Shown here: positions 8,813-18,653 of the stretch, piece after piece
Layout: each line of letters starts with the position of its first letter
Numbering within the stretch: position 1 is the stretch's first letter
Source of the DNA: Oxalobacteraceae bacterium CAVE-383
GTDB lineage: Bacteria > Pseudomonadota > Gammaproteobacteria > Burkholderiales > Burkholderiaceae_D
Length of the DNA: 64,000 nucleotides
Direction of reading: 5' to 3'
NCBI GenBank assembly: GCA_004134995.1
Contig: REGP01000002.1
Location: forward strand, 1,054,001 to 1,118,000
The notes under the pieces: model-generated
Databases searched by the model: none
Seen by the model: the letters and a program-made list of their open reading frames with translations, nothing else
What the model was told of the DNA's origin: nothing
Translations under genes and position numbers: made by a program

Positions 8813-9901
8813 GTGACAAAACCTTCATCTCCGCCGCACGCTCCCATTTGCGTGCCATGCCGGCTTGCCGCCATCGGCGCCGTCGTGCTGTGCCTGGCCG
8901 GCGGTTTCGCTTACGCTGCCGGCTGGCTCACGCCAATGCGCCTGACTGCCAATCGCATCATTGATGCTTTCGAAGCCAATGCGGGACCTCACCCGGGCTT
9001 TCGCCGCAATCACGCGAAGGGCGTTTGCGTAGCAGGCTATTTCGACAGCAACGGCAATGCGGCCGCGCTGTCCCGCGCGGCAATTTTCGCGCCGGGCCGC
9101 ACGCCGGTGACCGGCCGCTTCGCCATTCCGGGCGGCAATCCGTCGGCGCCCGACGCCAGTATTCCGATCCGCAGCATGGCGCTCATGTTCCTGCTGCGCG
9201 ACGGGCAGCAGTGGCGCACCGGCATGAATTCGACGCCGATGTTCGCGGTTCGCACGCCGGAGCAGTTTTATCAGCAGCTGGCCGCGGCGCAGCCCGATCC
9301 GGGCACCGGCAAACCGGATCCGGAAAAACTCAAGGCTTTCTTTGCAACGCATCCTGAAACCCGGCCGTTCCAGGAATGGCTCAAGGCGCATCAGCCATCG
9401 TCCAGTTTCGCAAACGCCGCGTATTACAGTATCAACGCGTTCCGCTTCATCGACGCCGGCGGGCGCAGCCGCGCGGTGCGCTGGGCCATGGTGCCCGAGA
9501 CGCCCTACGCGCCGATCGGAGCGGAACAGAAGGGCGAGCCGGGCTTTCTCGCCGCCGATCTGGCGCAGCGGCTGCAGGCCGGCAGCCTGCGCTGGCATCT
9601 GGTGGTGACCGTGGCCGCCGCCGGCGATAAAACCGACGACGCCACCCTGGCATGGCCTGACGACCGGCAGCATATCGATGCCGGCACGCTGGTGATCGCG
9701 CAAACCGCGCCGCAGGCAGACGGCGCGTGCCGCGACGTCAACTTCGATCCGACCGTCCTGCCCGACGGCATCCGGCCATCGGACGATCCGTTGCTCGCCG
9801 CGCGCTCGGCCGCTTACGCGCTTTCCTACAATCGCCGCACCCGGGAGGAGGCGCTTCATCCCGGGATCCATGCACGGCGCCCGAACGGAGATCAATCATG
9901 A
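8813..9901 (+). CDS. Catalase-family peroxidase, membrane-anchored
   Basis: 362 residues, the size of the small SrpA-like catalase-related heme proteins rather than true catalases (about 480 or more). A hydrophobic helix at about 20-38 anchors or exports it. The distal His lies in RNHAKGVCVAGYF (His near residue 67), and the C-terminal ALSYNRRTREEA carries the probable heme-ligand Tyr and Arg. It starts with GTG and overlaps the cytochrome b561 gene by four bases. The pair probably forms a periplasmic peroxide-reducing unit fed with electrons from the membrane; activity is inferred. Confidence 0.88.
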   Translation: MTKPSSPPHAPICVPCRLAAIGAVVLCLAGGFAYAAGWLTPMRLTANRIIDAFEANAGPHPGFRRNHAKGVCVAGYFDSNGNAAALSRAAIFAPGRTPVTGRFAIPGGNPSAPDASIPIRSMALMFLLRDGQQWRTGMNSTPMFAVRTPEQFYQQLAAAQPDPGTGKPDPEKLKAFFATHPETRPFQEWLKAHQPSSSFANAAYYSINAFRFIDAGGRSRAVRWAMVPETPYAPIGAEQKGEPGFLAADLAQRLQAGSLRWHLVVTVAAAGDKTDDATLAWPDDRQHIDAGTLVIAQTAPQADGACRDVNFDPTVLPDGIRPSDDPLLAARSAAYALSYNRRTREEALHPGIHARRPNGDQS

Positions 9902-10440
9902 GCACGACACACGCGCAATTCAGCCCGCTTGCAAAGCTGCTTCACTGGATCATGGCGCCGCTCATCCTTGCGATGCTGTTCATCGGCATCGGCATGGTTG
10001 CGACGGTATCGCATGCGCACAACACGCTGATCGCGCTCCACAGGCCGCTTGGCATTGCGCTGCTGTTGCTGGTGCTGATGCGCGCCGGCGTGCGGATCCG
10101 GCGCGGCAGCCCGCCGCTGCCCGGCGACATGCCGGCCTGGCAACGCCGTATGGCGACGCTTTCGCACCTGGCGCTGTACGTGCTTATGGCGGCAATGCCG
10201 CTGATCGGCTGGTCGATGCTTTCGGCCGGCGGATATCCGGTCACGCTCTACGGACCCTGGCGCCTGCCGCCGATCATGCCGCATGACGTGCAGCTCTATG
10301 CGCTGCTGCGCACACTGCATACATGGCTGGCATTGGCGCTCTTCCTGATGGTGTTGGCGCATATCGCCGCGGCGTTGTTCCATGCGCTCATCCGGCGTGA
10401 CAAGGTTTTTTCCAGCATGGCGCAATTGCCTCGGCTTTAG
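9898..10440 (+). CDS. Cytochrome b561 family membrane protein
   Basis: 180 residues with four hydrophobic helices. It opens MSTTHAQFSPLAKLLHWIM, the LHW motif typical of bacterial b561 proteins, whose His residues bind heme b. Further His residues occur in IALHRPLG, LSHLALYV, RTLHTW and LAHIAAALFH. The ATG overlaps the catalase stop (ATGA). It probably passes electrons from quinol to the catalase-like peroxidase. Start set by coupling and by the conserved N-terminus. Confidence 0.9.
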   Translation: MSTTHAQFSPLAKLLHWIMAPLILAMLFIGIGMVATVSHAHNTLIALHRPLGIALLLLVLMRAGVRIRRGSPPLPGDMPAWQRRMATLSHLALYVLMAAMPLIGWSMLSAGGYPVTLYGPWRLPPIMPHDVQLYALLRTLHTWLALALFLMVLAHIAAALFHALIRRDKVFSSMAQLPRL

Positions 10441-10449
10441 AGAGCGTCC

Positions 10450-11814
10450 TCAGGGGATCTGCGCCAGAATCAGCGTCGCCACCAGCCCCGGATGATTATC
10501 CGCCAGGCTGAGTTGCCCCCCATGCAGCCGGGCCACGGCGGAAACCAGGCTCAGCCCCAGCCCCACGCCCGGCGTTCCGCGGCTGGTGTCGCCGCGGTAA
10601 AAGCGCTCCAGGACTTTTATTTTGTCGGCGTCGGGAATGCCCGGGCCGTCGTCCGAGACGGCGATCTGGATCCTGCCGCCGGCGTCGACAAACGTATCGA
10701 CCTTGATGCTGCCGTTCTTCCGGGCGTACTTCAGGGCATTGTCGATCAGGTTGGCGATCGCCTGCGCCAGCAGCAAGGGATCGCCCGACATGGTCAGCGT
10801 GCCCGATGACGTGAAGGACAGCGTGCATTCCTCCGATTCCGCCAGCGCCTGGTAGAGCTCCGCGACTTCGCCCGCGATCGCGCCGATATCGACTTCGACG
10901 AAGCCGGAGCGGCGCGTGCCGGCATCGATTTCGGCCAGCCGCAGCAAGGCATTGAATATGCTGATGACGCGGTCCACGTCGCCGATCGCGCCTTCGATTT
11001 CGTTATAGGTCTTTTCCGCGCCGGGACGGGTGACGAACACTTCTTCCAGGCGCGAACGCAATTCCGCGAGCGGTGTGCGCAGGTCGTGCGCGATGGCGTC
11101 GGAGACGCTGCGGATGCCGCCGATCAGATGTTCGATCTGGTCCAGCATGCGGTTTTGGGTATCGACCAGCGTGTTGAGTTCGCTTTCGCCGCTGATGGCC
11201 GGAAGGCGATGCGAGAAATCGCCCTGGATGATGGCGGAAGTCGCCTGGCTGATGTCCCTGACCTTGCCCAGCAGCGTGCGCCGGATCAGCAGGCCGCCCA
11301 GCAGGCCCAGCAGCAGCACGATGGCCGCGGCCGCGCTCAATCCGGTCAGGAACGAAATTTCCAGCGCCCGGAATTTGCCGACATTGCTGCCGACCAGCAG
11401 GCGATAGCCGTTCGGCAGCGCGGCCGTGATCAGCGAGACGCGCATCGGCCGGCCGTTGACGTCGATCTCGGCCACGAAGCGCCCGCTGACATTGCCGATG
11501 CCGTCCGGCCAGCGCCGCAGGTTGCCGGCCAGCCGCTTCAGGGACGCGTCGGTCAGCAGGATCAGGTTCTCGGTGTTGACGGGCTGGGCGCCGGCCTGCA
11601 GGTCGATCACGGCGGCCAGCTTGTCGACGCCCTGCCGGTTGAAGATATCGGCCAGGCGCAGGATATCGGCCTGCAGAATGCCGGTGCGGCCCTCTTCGAT
11701 GGTTTCATGCCAGGTATACCAGAGCGGCAGCGCGAACGTGGCCAGCACCGCCAGGCTCACCGCGACATAGCTGAGCGTGATGGTCAGCGCGGAAAAGCGC
11801 AGCGGCTTAATCAT
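10450..11814 (-). CDS. Sensor histidine kinase of the RND efflux locus
   Basis: 454 residues: membrane helix at about 12-32, a periplasmic region of about 120 residues, second helix at about 152-175, HAMP linker, AIAHDLRTPLAELRSRL with the phospho-acceptor His, N-box NLIDNALKYA, DDGPGIP and VGLGLSLV ATP-binding boxes. It overlaps the upstream response-regulator gene by eight bases. The pair lies directly downstream of an RND efflux operon on the same strand and probably controls it, as in AdeRS-type systems. The signal is unknown. Confidence 0.9.
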   Translation of the reverse strand: MIKPLRFSALTITLSYVAVSLAVLATFALPLWYTWHETIEEGRTGILQADILRLADIFNRQGVDKLAAVIDLQAGAQPVNTENLILLTDASLKRLAGNLRRWPDGIGNVSGRFVAEIDVNGRPMRVSLITAALPNGYRLLVGSNVGKFRALEISFLTGLSAAAAIVLLLGLLGGLLIRRTLLGKVRDISQATSAIIQGDFSHRLPAISGESELNTLVDTQNRMLDQIEHLIGGIRSVSDAIAHDLRTPLAELRSRLEEVFVTRPGAEKTYNEIEGAIGDVDRVISIFNALLRLAEIDAGTRRSGFVEVDIGAIAGEVAELYQALAESEECTLSFTSSGTLTMSGDPLLLAQAIANLIDNALKYARKNGSIKVDTFVDAGGRIQIAVSDDGPGIPDADKIKVLERFYRGDTSRGTPGVGLGLSLVSAVARLHGGQLSLADNHPGLVATLILAQIP

Positions 11815-12487
11815 TGGCGGTCAGCATGTAGCCTGCATTGCGGATGGTGCGCAATAGCTGCTGATCGGCGCCGGCATCGATTTTCTGGCGCAATTTGCTG
11901 ACCTGCACATCGATCACATTGGTCTGCGGATCGAAATGATAGTCCCACACGTTTTCGAACAGCATGGTGCGCGTCACCACCTGGTTGGCATGCCGCATCA
12001 GATATTCGAGCAGCTTGAATTCGCGCGGCTGGAGCGAGATGACCTTGTCCATGCGGACCACTTTATGGCTCAGCAGATCCATGGACAGGCTGCCCACCCG
12101 CAAGACGGTCTCGGTGCGGATCTCCTGCGATCGGCGGAACAGGGCATCCAGGCGCGCCAGCAATTCGCTGAACGCAAACGGCTTGACCAGGTAATCGTCG
12201 CCGCCGCTCTTGAGGCCGCGGACGCGGTCGTCCACGCCGGACAGCGCGCTGAGGATCAGGATCGGCGTCCGGTTGCCGTCCGCGCGCAGGGCTTCGATGA
12301 TGGCGATGCCGTCGATGCCGCCCGGCAGCATGCGGTCCATGATGATGGCGTCGTACGGCTCGCTCGCGGCCAGGAACATGCCGTCGCGGCCATTGGCGGC
12401 GTGGTCCGCGGTATGGCCGGATTCCTGCAGCCCCCTTTTCAGGAAACTGGCGACGCGCTCGTTATCTTCGACAATTAACAGTTTCAT
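11807..12487 (-). CDS. OmpR-family response regulator of the RND efflux locus
   Basis: 226 residues with a receiver domain (phospho-acceptor Asp in IIMDRMLPGG near residue 51, LVKPFAFSELL with the conserved Lys) and a C-terminal winged helix (LQPREFKLLEYLM, VWDYHFDPQTNVIDV). It starts ATG-AAACTG. It lies 87 bases downstream of the outer-membrane-factor gene, so it may be read through from the efflux operon or have its own weak promoter in the gap. Partner of the overlapping kinase. Confidence 0.92.
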   Translation of the reverse strand: MKLLIVEDNERVASFLKRGLQESGHTADHAANGRDGMFLAASEPYDAIIMDRMLPGGIDGIAIIEALRADGNRTPILILSALSGVDDRVRGLKSGGDDYLVKPFAFSELLARLDALFRRSQEIRTETVLRVGSLSMDLLSHKVVRMDKVISLQPREFKLLEYLMRHANQVVTRTMLFENVWDYHFDPQTNVIDVQVSKLRQKIDAGADQQLLRTIRNAGYMLTAND

Positions 12488-12574
12488 AAGCCTTTCCGCT
12501 CGATAAGGGAATACTAACGTCCGGACCGCCTTCGCACAATGCGCGCAATGTAGGCAATGTACGGATGGCCGACG

Positions 12575-14071
12575 TCAATCGGGCGGTACGCCGGAGACCC
12601 CGGCGGCTTCGGCCAGCCGCGGGGCGTCGCCCGTATGCCTGATCCATCCTCCCCCGAGCGCGCGGTACAGGTCCACCATCGCGGTCAGGCGGTTCAGCCG
12701 CGCCGCGACCAGTTGCTGCTGGGCGCCGTACAGATCGGTTTCGGCGGTCAGGACGTTCTGGTAGCTGTCGATGCCGTTCTGGAACAGCATGTTTTCCAGA
12801 TCGAGCCGGCGCTGCTGCGCCTCGGCATCGCGCAATTGCGCCGCCACCTGGCTGTCGTATGTGCCGCGCGCGGCGAGTCCGTCGACGACCTCGCGGAAGG
12901 CCGTCTGTATGGTTTTCTGGTACTGGGCGATGCCGATGTCCTTGTCCAGCTTGGCGATATCGAGATTGGCCCGGTTGGCGCCGCCATTGAAAATCGGCAG
13001 GGCGATCGAGGGGATGAACGACCAGGCGGCCGATCCCGCGCCGAACAGCGCGCCCAGCGACGCGCTTTCCGAACCCAGCGTCCCGGTCAGGGAAATGCGC
13101 GGGAAAAAGGCCGCGCGCGCCGCGCCGATGTTGGCGTTTTCGGATCGCAGCAGCGCTTCCGCCTGCAGAATATCGGGGCGCCGCGCCAGCAATCCGGAAG
13201 GCAGGTCGACCGGGATGTCGGCCAGCAACTGCAGGTCCAGCGTGGCCGGCGGCGGCAGGTCGCGCGGCAGCGGCTGTCCGATCAGCAGCGCCAGCGCATT
13301 TTCCGCTTGCGCCCGCAGCCGCGTCTGGGCGGCGTAATTGGCCTGCGACTGTTCCATGATGGTTTGCGCCAGACGCAAATCCAGCTCGGAGGCGGTGCCG
13401 GTATCGAACTGCAGTTTCATGATCTTGTACGACGCTTGCGCCGCGCGCAGGGTGTTGGCCGTCACGGCGAGCTGTTCATCGTCGGCCAGCGTGACCAGAT
13501 ACTGATCGGCAATTTGCGAGACCAGCAGGATTTCGGCGGATTGCCGGGCATAGGCGCTTGCCAGATATTGCTGCAAGGCCGCGTCCGACAGGCTGCGCAG
13601 GCGGCCGAAGAAATCGACTTCCCAGGCGGCCGAAAAACCGGTCGAATAATCGTGCGTCATGCTTACGGCGCGGCTGCTGGAAACGCTGGCCGGCGTGCGC
13701 GCTTGCGTGACGCCGGCTCCCGCATCGATCTGCGGCGCCATCGCCGCGCGCTGGATCCGATACTGCGCCTGGACCTTCTGGACATTCAGCATGGCGACGC
13801 GCAAGTCGCGGTTATTTTGCAGCCCGAGATCGACCAGCCGCCGCAAGCGCGGATCCAGCAGGAAATCGTTCCAGCCGATATCCGCGGCGGCCGGCCCGGC
13901 GGCATTGTGGGCTGGCGCCGATGCCGCCGCCGCCGATCCATAGGCCGCGCCGGCGGGATAGGCATCCGGAACGGAGGCCGGCGGCCGTTGATATACCGGC
14001 TGCAGCGAACATCCGGCCAACGCCGCGGCGGCCATCAGCATTGCGGCGGGAAAACAGTGTGTCAATTTCAT
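12575..14071 (-). CDS. RND efflux outer-membrane factor (NodT/OprM family lipoprotein)
   Basis: 498 residues. A signal sequence ending LAGC-S marks a lipid-anchored outer-membrane protein. Two related halves, each with long coiled-coil-prone helices, and the segments LDPRLRRLVDLGLQNNRDLR and LARRPDILQAEALLRSENANIG are typical of TolC-like channels. The ATG at 14071 was chosen over 14095: it follows GGAGGAAAT at good spacing and starts one base after the pump stop codon. It completes the tripartite pump encoded just upstream. Confidence 0.93.
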   Translation of the reverse strand: MKLTHCFPAAMLMAAAALAGCSLQPVYQRPPASVPDAYPAGAAYGSAAAASAPAHNAAGPAAADIGWNDFLLDPRLRRLVDLGLQNNRDLRVAMLNVQKVQAQYRIQRAAMAPQIDAGAGVTQARTPASVSSSRAVSMTHDYSTGFSAAWEVDFFGRLRSLSDAALQQYLASAYARQSAEILLVSQIADQYLVTLADDEQLAVTANTLRAAQASYKIMKLQFDTGTASELDLRLAQTIMEQSQANYAAQTRLRAQAENALALLIGQPLPRDLPPPATLDLQLLADIPVDLPSGLLARRPDILQAEALLRSENANIGAARAAFFPRISLTGTLGSESASLGALFGAGSAAWSFIPSIALPIFNGGANRANLDIAKLDKDIGIAQYQKTIQTAFREVVDGLAARGTYDSQVAAQLRDAEAQQRRLDLENMLFQNGIDSYQNVLTAETDLYGAQQQLVAARLNRLTAMVDLYRALGGGWIRHTGDAPRLAEAAGVSGVPPD

Positions 14072-14072
14072 G

Positions 14073-17000
14073 TCAGATTTCCTCCGGATGGGCATGCTCG
14101 GGCAAAGCCGGCGCGGGCGCCCCGGTTGTCGTTTTGATCCGCTTGCGGGCCAGCTTGTCGACGATCACGATGAAGAACATCGGAATCATGAATGTCGCCA
14201 GGAAGGTCGCGGCCAGGGTGCCGCCGATGACGCCGGTGCCGATGGCGTTCTGGCTGGCCGAGCCGGCGCCGTGGGCCAATGCCAGCGGCAATACGCCGAG
14301 CAGGAACGCCATGGAGGTCATCACGATCGGCCGCAGCCGCATCTGCGCCGCTTCCACCGCCGCTTCCAGCGCGCTGCGGCCATGGCTCTGCAGCTCGCGG
14401 GCGAACTCGACGATCAGGATGGCGTTCTTCGCCGACAGGCCGATGGTGGTGAGCAGGCCGACCTGGAAATACACGTCGTTGGACAGGCCCAGCATCGAGG
14501 TCGCCAGCAGCGAACCCAATATGCCGATCGGAATGACCATGATGACCGAGATCGGAATCGACCAGTTTTCATACAGCGCGGCCAGGCTCAGGAACACCAC
14601 CAGGATCGAGAGGGCGTACAGCAGGGGCGCCTGCGAACTGGATTGCTGCTGCTGCAAGGAGGTGCCGGTCCATTCGTAGCCGATGCCGGCCGGCAGTTGT
14701 TTCACCAGGCGCTCCATGGCCAGCATGGCCTGCCCGGTGCTGCGGCCGGGCGCCGGCTGCCCTTGGATCTCCATGGCCTCGATGCCGTTGTAGCGCTGCA
14801 GCTGCGGCGGTCCGTAGGTCCACGCGTAGTTGGAAAAAGCGGAAAACGGGACCATGCCGCCGCTCGCGTTGCGCACATAAAGCTGATCGAGATCGCCCGG
14901 ATTCATGCGGAACGGCGCGTCGGCCTGCACATACACTTTCTTGATGCGGTTGTCGGTATCCAGGAAGTTGTTGACGTAGCGCGAGCCCCAGGAAACGGAA
15001 AACGCCTGGTCGATATCGGCCGCGCTGACGCCGAGCGCGGCGGCTTTCTCGCGGTCGATATTGACCTTGAATGTCGGGTTGTCCTTTTGCCCGTTCAGGC
15101 GCACCTGCGACAGATCGGGATCTTTGGCCGCCAGCGCCAGCAACTGGTCGCGCGCCTTGGCCAGCGCGTCATGGCCGAGCCCGCCGCGGTCTTCCAGTTC
15201 GAAGTCGAATCCGGAAGCGCTGCCCAGGCCCTGGATCGGCGGCGGACTGATCGTCACGATCACGGCGTCCTGGTCCGAGGCGAAATGCCGGGTAATCCGG
15301 TCGCTCACCGCCTTGGCGCTGAGCGCCGGCGCGGCGCGTTCGCTCCAGTCCTTCAGGCGCACGAACAACTGCCCCTGGTTCTGTCCGCGTCCGGCCTGGT
15401 TGTAGCCGTTGACCATGAAGGTCGCGTCGACCGCGGCGGTTTCGTTTTTCAGCAGATAGGCGCTGATTTCGTCGAGCACCTTGCCGGTATGCGCCTGCGT
15501 TGCGCCGACCGGCGACTGCACCTGGACGAAGAAATAGCCCTGGTCCTCGCTCGGCAGAAAGGCGGTCGGCAGATGGATGAACAGCACCACGACGGCGGCC
15601 ACCGCCATGCCGTAGATGATCAGCCAGCGCCCCGAGCGCGCGATGATGCGCCGCACGCCGGAGACGTATTTGTCGCGGCCGTTGTCGAAAGTGCGATTGA
15701 ACCAGCCGAAAAAGCCGCCTTTCCGGTCATGGCCCGGCTGCGGCGCCTTGAGCAGGGTGGCGCACAGCGCGGGCGTCAGCGAGAGCGCGACGAATACCGA
15801 CAGCAGCATCGACACCACGATGGTCAGCGAGAACTGCCGGTAAATGCCGCCCACGGTGCCGCCCGAGAAAGCGACCGGCACGAACACCGCGCACAGCACC
15901 AGCGCCACGCCGATCAATGCGCCGCTGATCTGCGACATCGCCTTGCGCGTGGCGGCCAACGGTCCCAGCCCTTCTTCGTGCATGACCCGTTCGACGTTTT
16001 CCACCACCACGATGGCATCGTCCACCAGCAGGCCGATTGCCAGCACCAGGCCGAACATCGACAGCGTATTGATGGTGAATCCCATGGCCGACATCGCGCC
16101 GAACGTGCCCAGCAGCACCACCGGCACGGTAATCGATGGAATCAGCGTGGCGCGGATATTCTGCAGGAACAGGTACATCACCAGGAACACCAGGACGATG
16201 CCTTCGATCAGCGTCTTGACCACTTCTTCGATGGATATCTTGACGAACGGCGTGACGTCGTTCGGATACACCACTTTCAGGCCGTGCGGAAAGTAGGGCG
16301 CCAATTCCGCCAGGCGCGCCCGGATGGCGTTGGCGGTCTGCAAGGCGTTGCCGCCCGGCGCCAGCTGGATGCCGATGCCGCTGGCGGGCGAACCGTTGTA
16401 TTTATTGTCGACGTTGTAGTTTTCCGGTCCCAGGGCGATGCGCGCCACATCGCGCAGGCGTATCTGGGAGCCGTCCGGCTGCACCTTGAGCAACACGTTG
16501 CCGAATTCCTCGGGCGTGCGCATCAGGGTGGATTCGGTGATGGTCGCGTTCAACTGCTGATCCGGCACCGCCGGCGCGGCGCCCAGCTGGCCGCCGGAGA
16601 TCTGGACATTCTGGCTTTGCAAGGCCGTCGTGACGTCGATGGGAGAAAGCGCGTAGCTGTTCAGTTTGCCCAGATCGAGCCAGATGCGCATTGCGTACTG
16701 CGTGCCGAAGACATTCATATTGCCCACGCCGTTGATGCGGCTGATGGGCCCCTGGATATTCGAGACCACATAATTGGCGATGTCGAATTTGTTCATGCTG
16801 TTGTCGGTGGAAACGAAGCCGATCACCATCAGGAACGAATTGGTCGACTTGGTCACTTGCACGCCGCTCTGCTGCACCTGGGCCGGCAACAGCGGCACGG
16901 CCAATTGCAGCTTGTTCTGCACCTGCACCTGGGCGATGTTGGGGTCGGTGCCGGTGGCGAAGGTCATGGACGTGGTCGATACCCCGGTGTCGTCCGTGGT

Positions 17001-17240
17001 CGAGGCCATGTACAGCAGATTGTCGATGCCGCTCATCTGCTGTTCGATCACCTGCACCACCGTGTTCTGCACCGTCACGGCCGAAGCGCCCGGATAGGAA
17101 GTGGAAATCTGCACGGTCGGCGGGGCCACCGGCGGAAATTGCTCGACCGGCAAGCGGAAGATGGCGATCGAGCCGCCGAGCATGATCAGAATCGCCAGGA
17201 CGATTGCAAAGACCGGCCGGTCAATGAAGAATTTTGCCAT
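14073..17240 (-). CDS. RND efflux pump, HAE1 (AcrB/MexB) family
   Basis: 1055 residues, full length for a hydrophobe/amphiphile RND pump. Starts MAKFFIDRPVFAIVLAI, the standard first helix; SYPGASA and the proton-relay pair in GLLVDDAIVVVENVER (Asp-Asp, helix 4) are present, with two large periplasmic loops and twelve predicted helices. It captures drugs from the membrane and periplasm and exports them through adaptor and outer-membrane factor. Middle gene of a three-gene operon, 12 bases after the adaptor. Substrate range cannot be read from sequence. Confidence 0.96.
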   Translation of the reverse strand: MAKFFIDRPVFAIVLAILIMLGGSIAIFRLPVEQFPPVAPPTVQISTSYPGASAVTVQNTVVQVIEQQMSGIDNLLYMASTTDDTGVSTTSMTFATGTDPNIAQVQVQNKLQLAVPLLPAQVQQSGVQVTKSTNSFLMVIGFVSTDNSMNKFDIANYVVSNIQGPISRINGVGNMNVFGTQYAMRIWLDLGKLNSYALSPIDVTTALQSQNVQISGGQLGAAPAVPDQQLNATITESTLMRTPEEFGNVLLKVQPDGSQIRLRDVARIALGPENYNVDNKYNGSPASGIGIQLAPGGNALQTANAIRARLAELAPYFPHGLKVVYPNDVTPFVKISIEEVVKTLIEGIVLVFLVMYLFLQNIRATLIPSITVPVVLLGTFGAMSAMGFTINTLSMFGLVLAIGLLVDDAIVVVENVERVMHEEGLGPLAATRKAMSQISGALIGVALVLCAVFVPVAFSGGTVGGIYRQFSLTIVVSMLLSVFVALSLTPALCATLLKAPQPGHDRKGGFFGWFNRTFDNGRDKYVSGVRRIIARSGRWLIIYGMAVAAVVVLFIHLPTAFLPSEDQGYFFVQVQSPVGATQAHTGKVLDEISAYLLKNETAAVDATFMVNGYNQAGRGQNQGQLFVRLKDWSERAAPALSAKAVSDRITRHFASDQDAVIVTISPPPIQGLGSASGFDFELEDRGGLGHDALAKARDQLLALAAKDPDLSQVRLNGQKDNPTFKVNIDREKAAALGVSAADIDQAFSVSWGSRYVNNFLDTDNRIKKVYVQADAPFRMNPGDLDQLYVRNASGGMVPFSAFSNYAWTYGPPQLQRYNGIEAMEIQGQPAPGRSTGQAMLAMERLVKQLPAGIGYEWTGTSLQQQQSSSQAPLLYALSILVVFLSLAALYENWSIPISVIMVIPIGILGSLLATSMLGLSNDVYFQVGLLTTIGLSAKNAILIVEFARELQSHGRSALEAAVEAAQMRLRPIVMTSMAFLLGVLPLALAHGAGSASQNAIGTGVIGGTLAATFLATFMIPMFFIVIVDKLARKRIKTTTGAPAPALPEHAHPEEI

Positions 17241-17252
17241 GTTGAATGTCCT

Positions 17253-18485
17253 TTATTTGGCGTTCGACGGCGTGGATGCCTGGGCGAGCACGCCGGGCGC
17301 CGGGCCGGATGCCGCCGCGGCTGCCGGGGCGGCTGGAGCGGCTGGAGCGGCCTCGGCCGCTTGCACCAGCGTGCCGGGCAGCGCTTTCTGCGCGCCCGCC
17401 ACGACAACGCGCTCGCCGTCGCTCAGGCCGCCGGTGACGACCCAATTGGTCCCGAAGGTGTCATGGGCCTGAACGGTCCGCTGCGCCACCTTGTTGTCCT
17501 GGCCGACCACCAGCACGCTGGCCTGGCCCTGCGGATCGTGGGTGACCGCCGCGGCCGGAATCAGGAAGGCATTGGCATTGACACCCTGTGTGATGCTGGC
17601 GTGCACGAACATGCCGGGCAGCAAGATGTTTTTCGGATTCGGGAACAGGGCGCGCACGGTGACCGAGCCGGTGGCGGGATCGACGGTGATCCCGCTGAAC
17701 TGCAGCTTGCCGGGAAGCGGATAGCTGGAGCCGTCTTCGAGGGTCAGCTTCACTTCGGCCGCATTGGCGCCGTCCGCCTGCAACTGGCCGCTGGCGATCT
17801 GGCGCCGCAGTTGCAATCCGGCCACGCTCGATTCGGTGAGATCGACGAACATCGGATCGATCTGCTGGACGGTGGTCAGCAGCGTTGCCGCGCTCGCCTG
17901 CACATAGGCGCCTTGCGTGACCTGCGAGATATTGCTGCGCCCCGCGATCGGCGAGACGACGTCGGTATAGCCCAGATTGATCGTCGCGGTTTCGACCGCC
18001 GCCTTCGCCGCCGCGACGTCGGCTGCGGCCTGGTCGCGCGCGGCGATGGCGTTATCGTAGGTTTGCTTGCTGACCGCGTTGCCGGCGACCAGTATCTTGT
18101 AGCGGTCGGCCTGCGCCGTGGTGGTTTCCAGATTGGCGCCGGCCTTTTCCAGCGCCGCGCGCGCGCTGTTCAACGCCGCGCGATAGGGGGCCGGATCGAT
18201 TTTATACAGGAGCTGGCCGGCCTTGACGTCGGCGCCTTCGCGGTAGTTGAGCAACTGCACCACGCCATCGACGCGGGCGCGCACCTGGGCCACCAGATGC
18301 GCGTTGGTGCGGCCGGGCAGGCTGACAATCGCCGGCACGCTGGTATGCCGGACCGTCAATACCGTGACCGCCGGCAAAGGCGCCGGCGCGGCGGCCGTCT
18401 TGGACTGCCCGCAGCCGGCGAGGGAAACCGCCAGCAGCGCCGCGGCCGGCAGGGTACAGCGTGAAAATGGTGTGCGTGAATGCAT
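17253..18485 (-). CDS. RND efflux periplasmic adaptor (membrane fusion protein)
   Basis: 410 residues. Lipoprotein signal with lipobox SLAGC-G, then the barrel-sandwich halves (VDGVVQLLNYREGADVKAGQ and VVSPIAGRSNIS), a helical hairpin between them and an AcrA-like C-terminal region ending in a Pro/Ala-rich tail. ATG at 18485 (MHSRTPFSR) is preferred to a longer reading because it places the signal peptide normally. First gene of the efflux operon. It links the pump with the outer-membrane channel. Confidence 0.94.
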   Translation of the reverse strand: MHSRTPFSRCTLPAAALLAVSLAGCGQSKTAAAPAPLPAVTVLTVRHTSVPAIVSLPGRTNAHLVAQVRARVDGVVQLLNYREGADVKAGQLLYKIDPAPYRAALNSARAALEKAGANLETTTAQADRYKILVAGNAVSKQTYDNAIAARDQAAADVAAAKAAVETATINLGYTDVVSPIAGRSNISQVTQGAYVQASAATLLTTVQQIDPMFVDLTESSVAGLQLRRQIASGQLQADGANAAEVKLTLEDGSSYPLPGKLQFSGITVDPATGSVTVRALFPNPKNILLPGMFVHASITQGVNANAFLIPAAAVTHDPQGQASVLVVGQDNKVAQRTVQAHDTFGTNWVVTGGLSDGERVVVAGAQKALPGTLVQAAEAAPAAPAAPAAAAASGPAPGVLAQASTPSNAK

Positions 18486-18597
18486 GATGTTTGCCAGTCC
18501 AGATAATGGTTTCGATAGGATTGCTCGTCGATCGCCCGCGGCGCATGTACCTGTGCACCGACGCAAGCGCACTTTGCATGAGGACGGGTTAACGCCG

Positions 18598-18627
18598 GCT
18601 ATACGATTTATTAACGATAGTTAACAA
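18598..18627 (-). promoter_or_regulatory. Candidate promoter of the RND efflux operon
   Basis: On the minus strand TTGTTA, an 18-base spacer and TATAGC precede the adaptor gene by about 110 bases. The spacer is AT-rich and carries two GTTAA-type words, a possible regulator site. Assignment rests on box match and position only. Confidence 0.4.
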
Positions 18628-18628
18628 A

Positions 18629-18653
18629 GCGCCGGTCCTGGACAAACCGGCGC
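18629..18653. repeat. Inverted repeat upstream of the efflux promoter
   Basis: GCGCCGGT and ACCGGCGC form a perfect 8-base inverted repeat with a 9-base spacer, directly upstream of the candidate -35 box. There is no proper T-run on either strand, so an operator is as likely as a terminator. Confidence 0.4.

Noticed and set aside
14070..18464. A 1464-codon open frame on the plus strand
   Set aside because: It lies opposite the RND pump and adaptor genes, which carry clear family motifs. The frame is His/Arg/Gln-rich, as expected for the complement of GC-rich coding DNA.
18629..18653. Intrinsic terminator
   Set aside because: The 8-base stem is good but no U-run follows on either strand and no gene ends nearby; it is listed as an inverted repeat instead.
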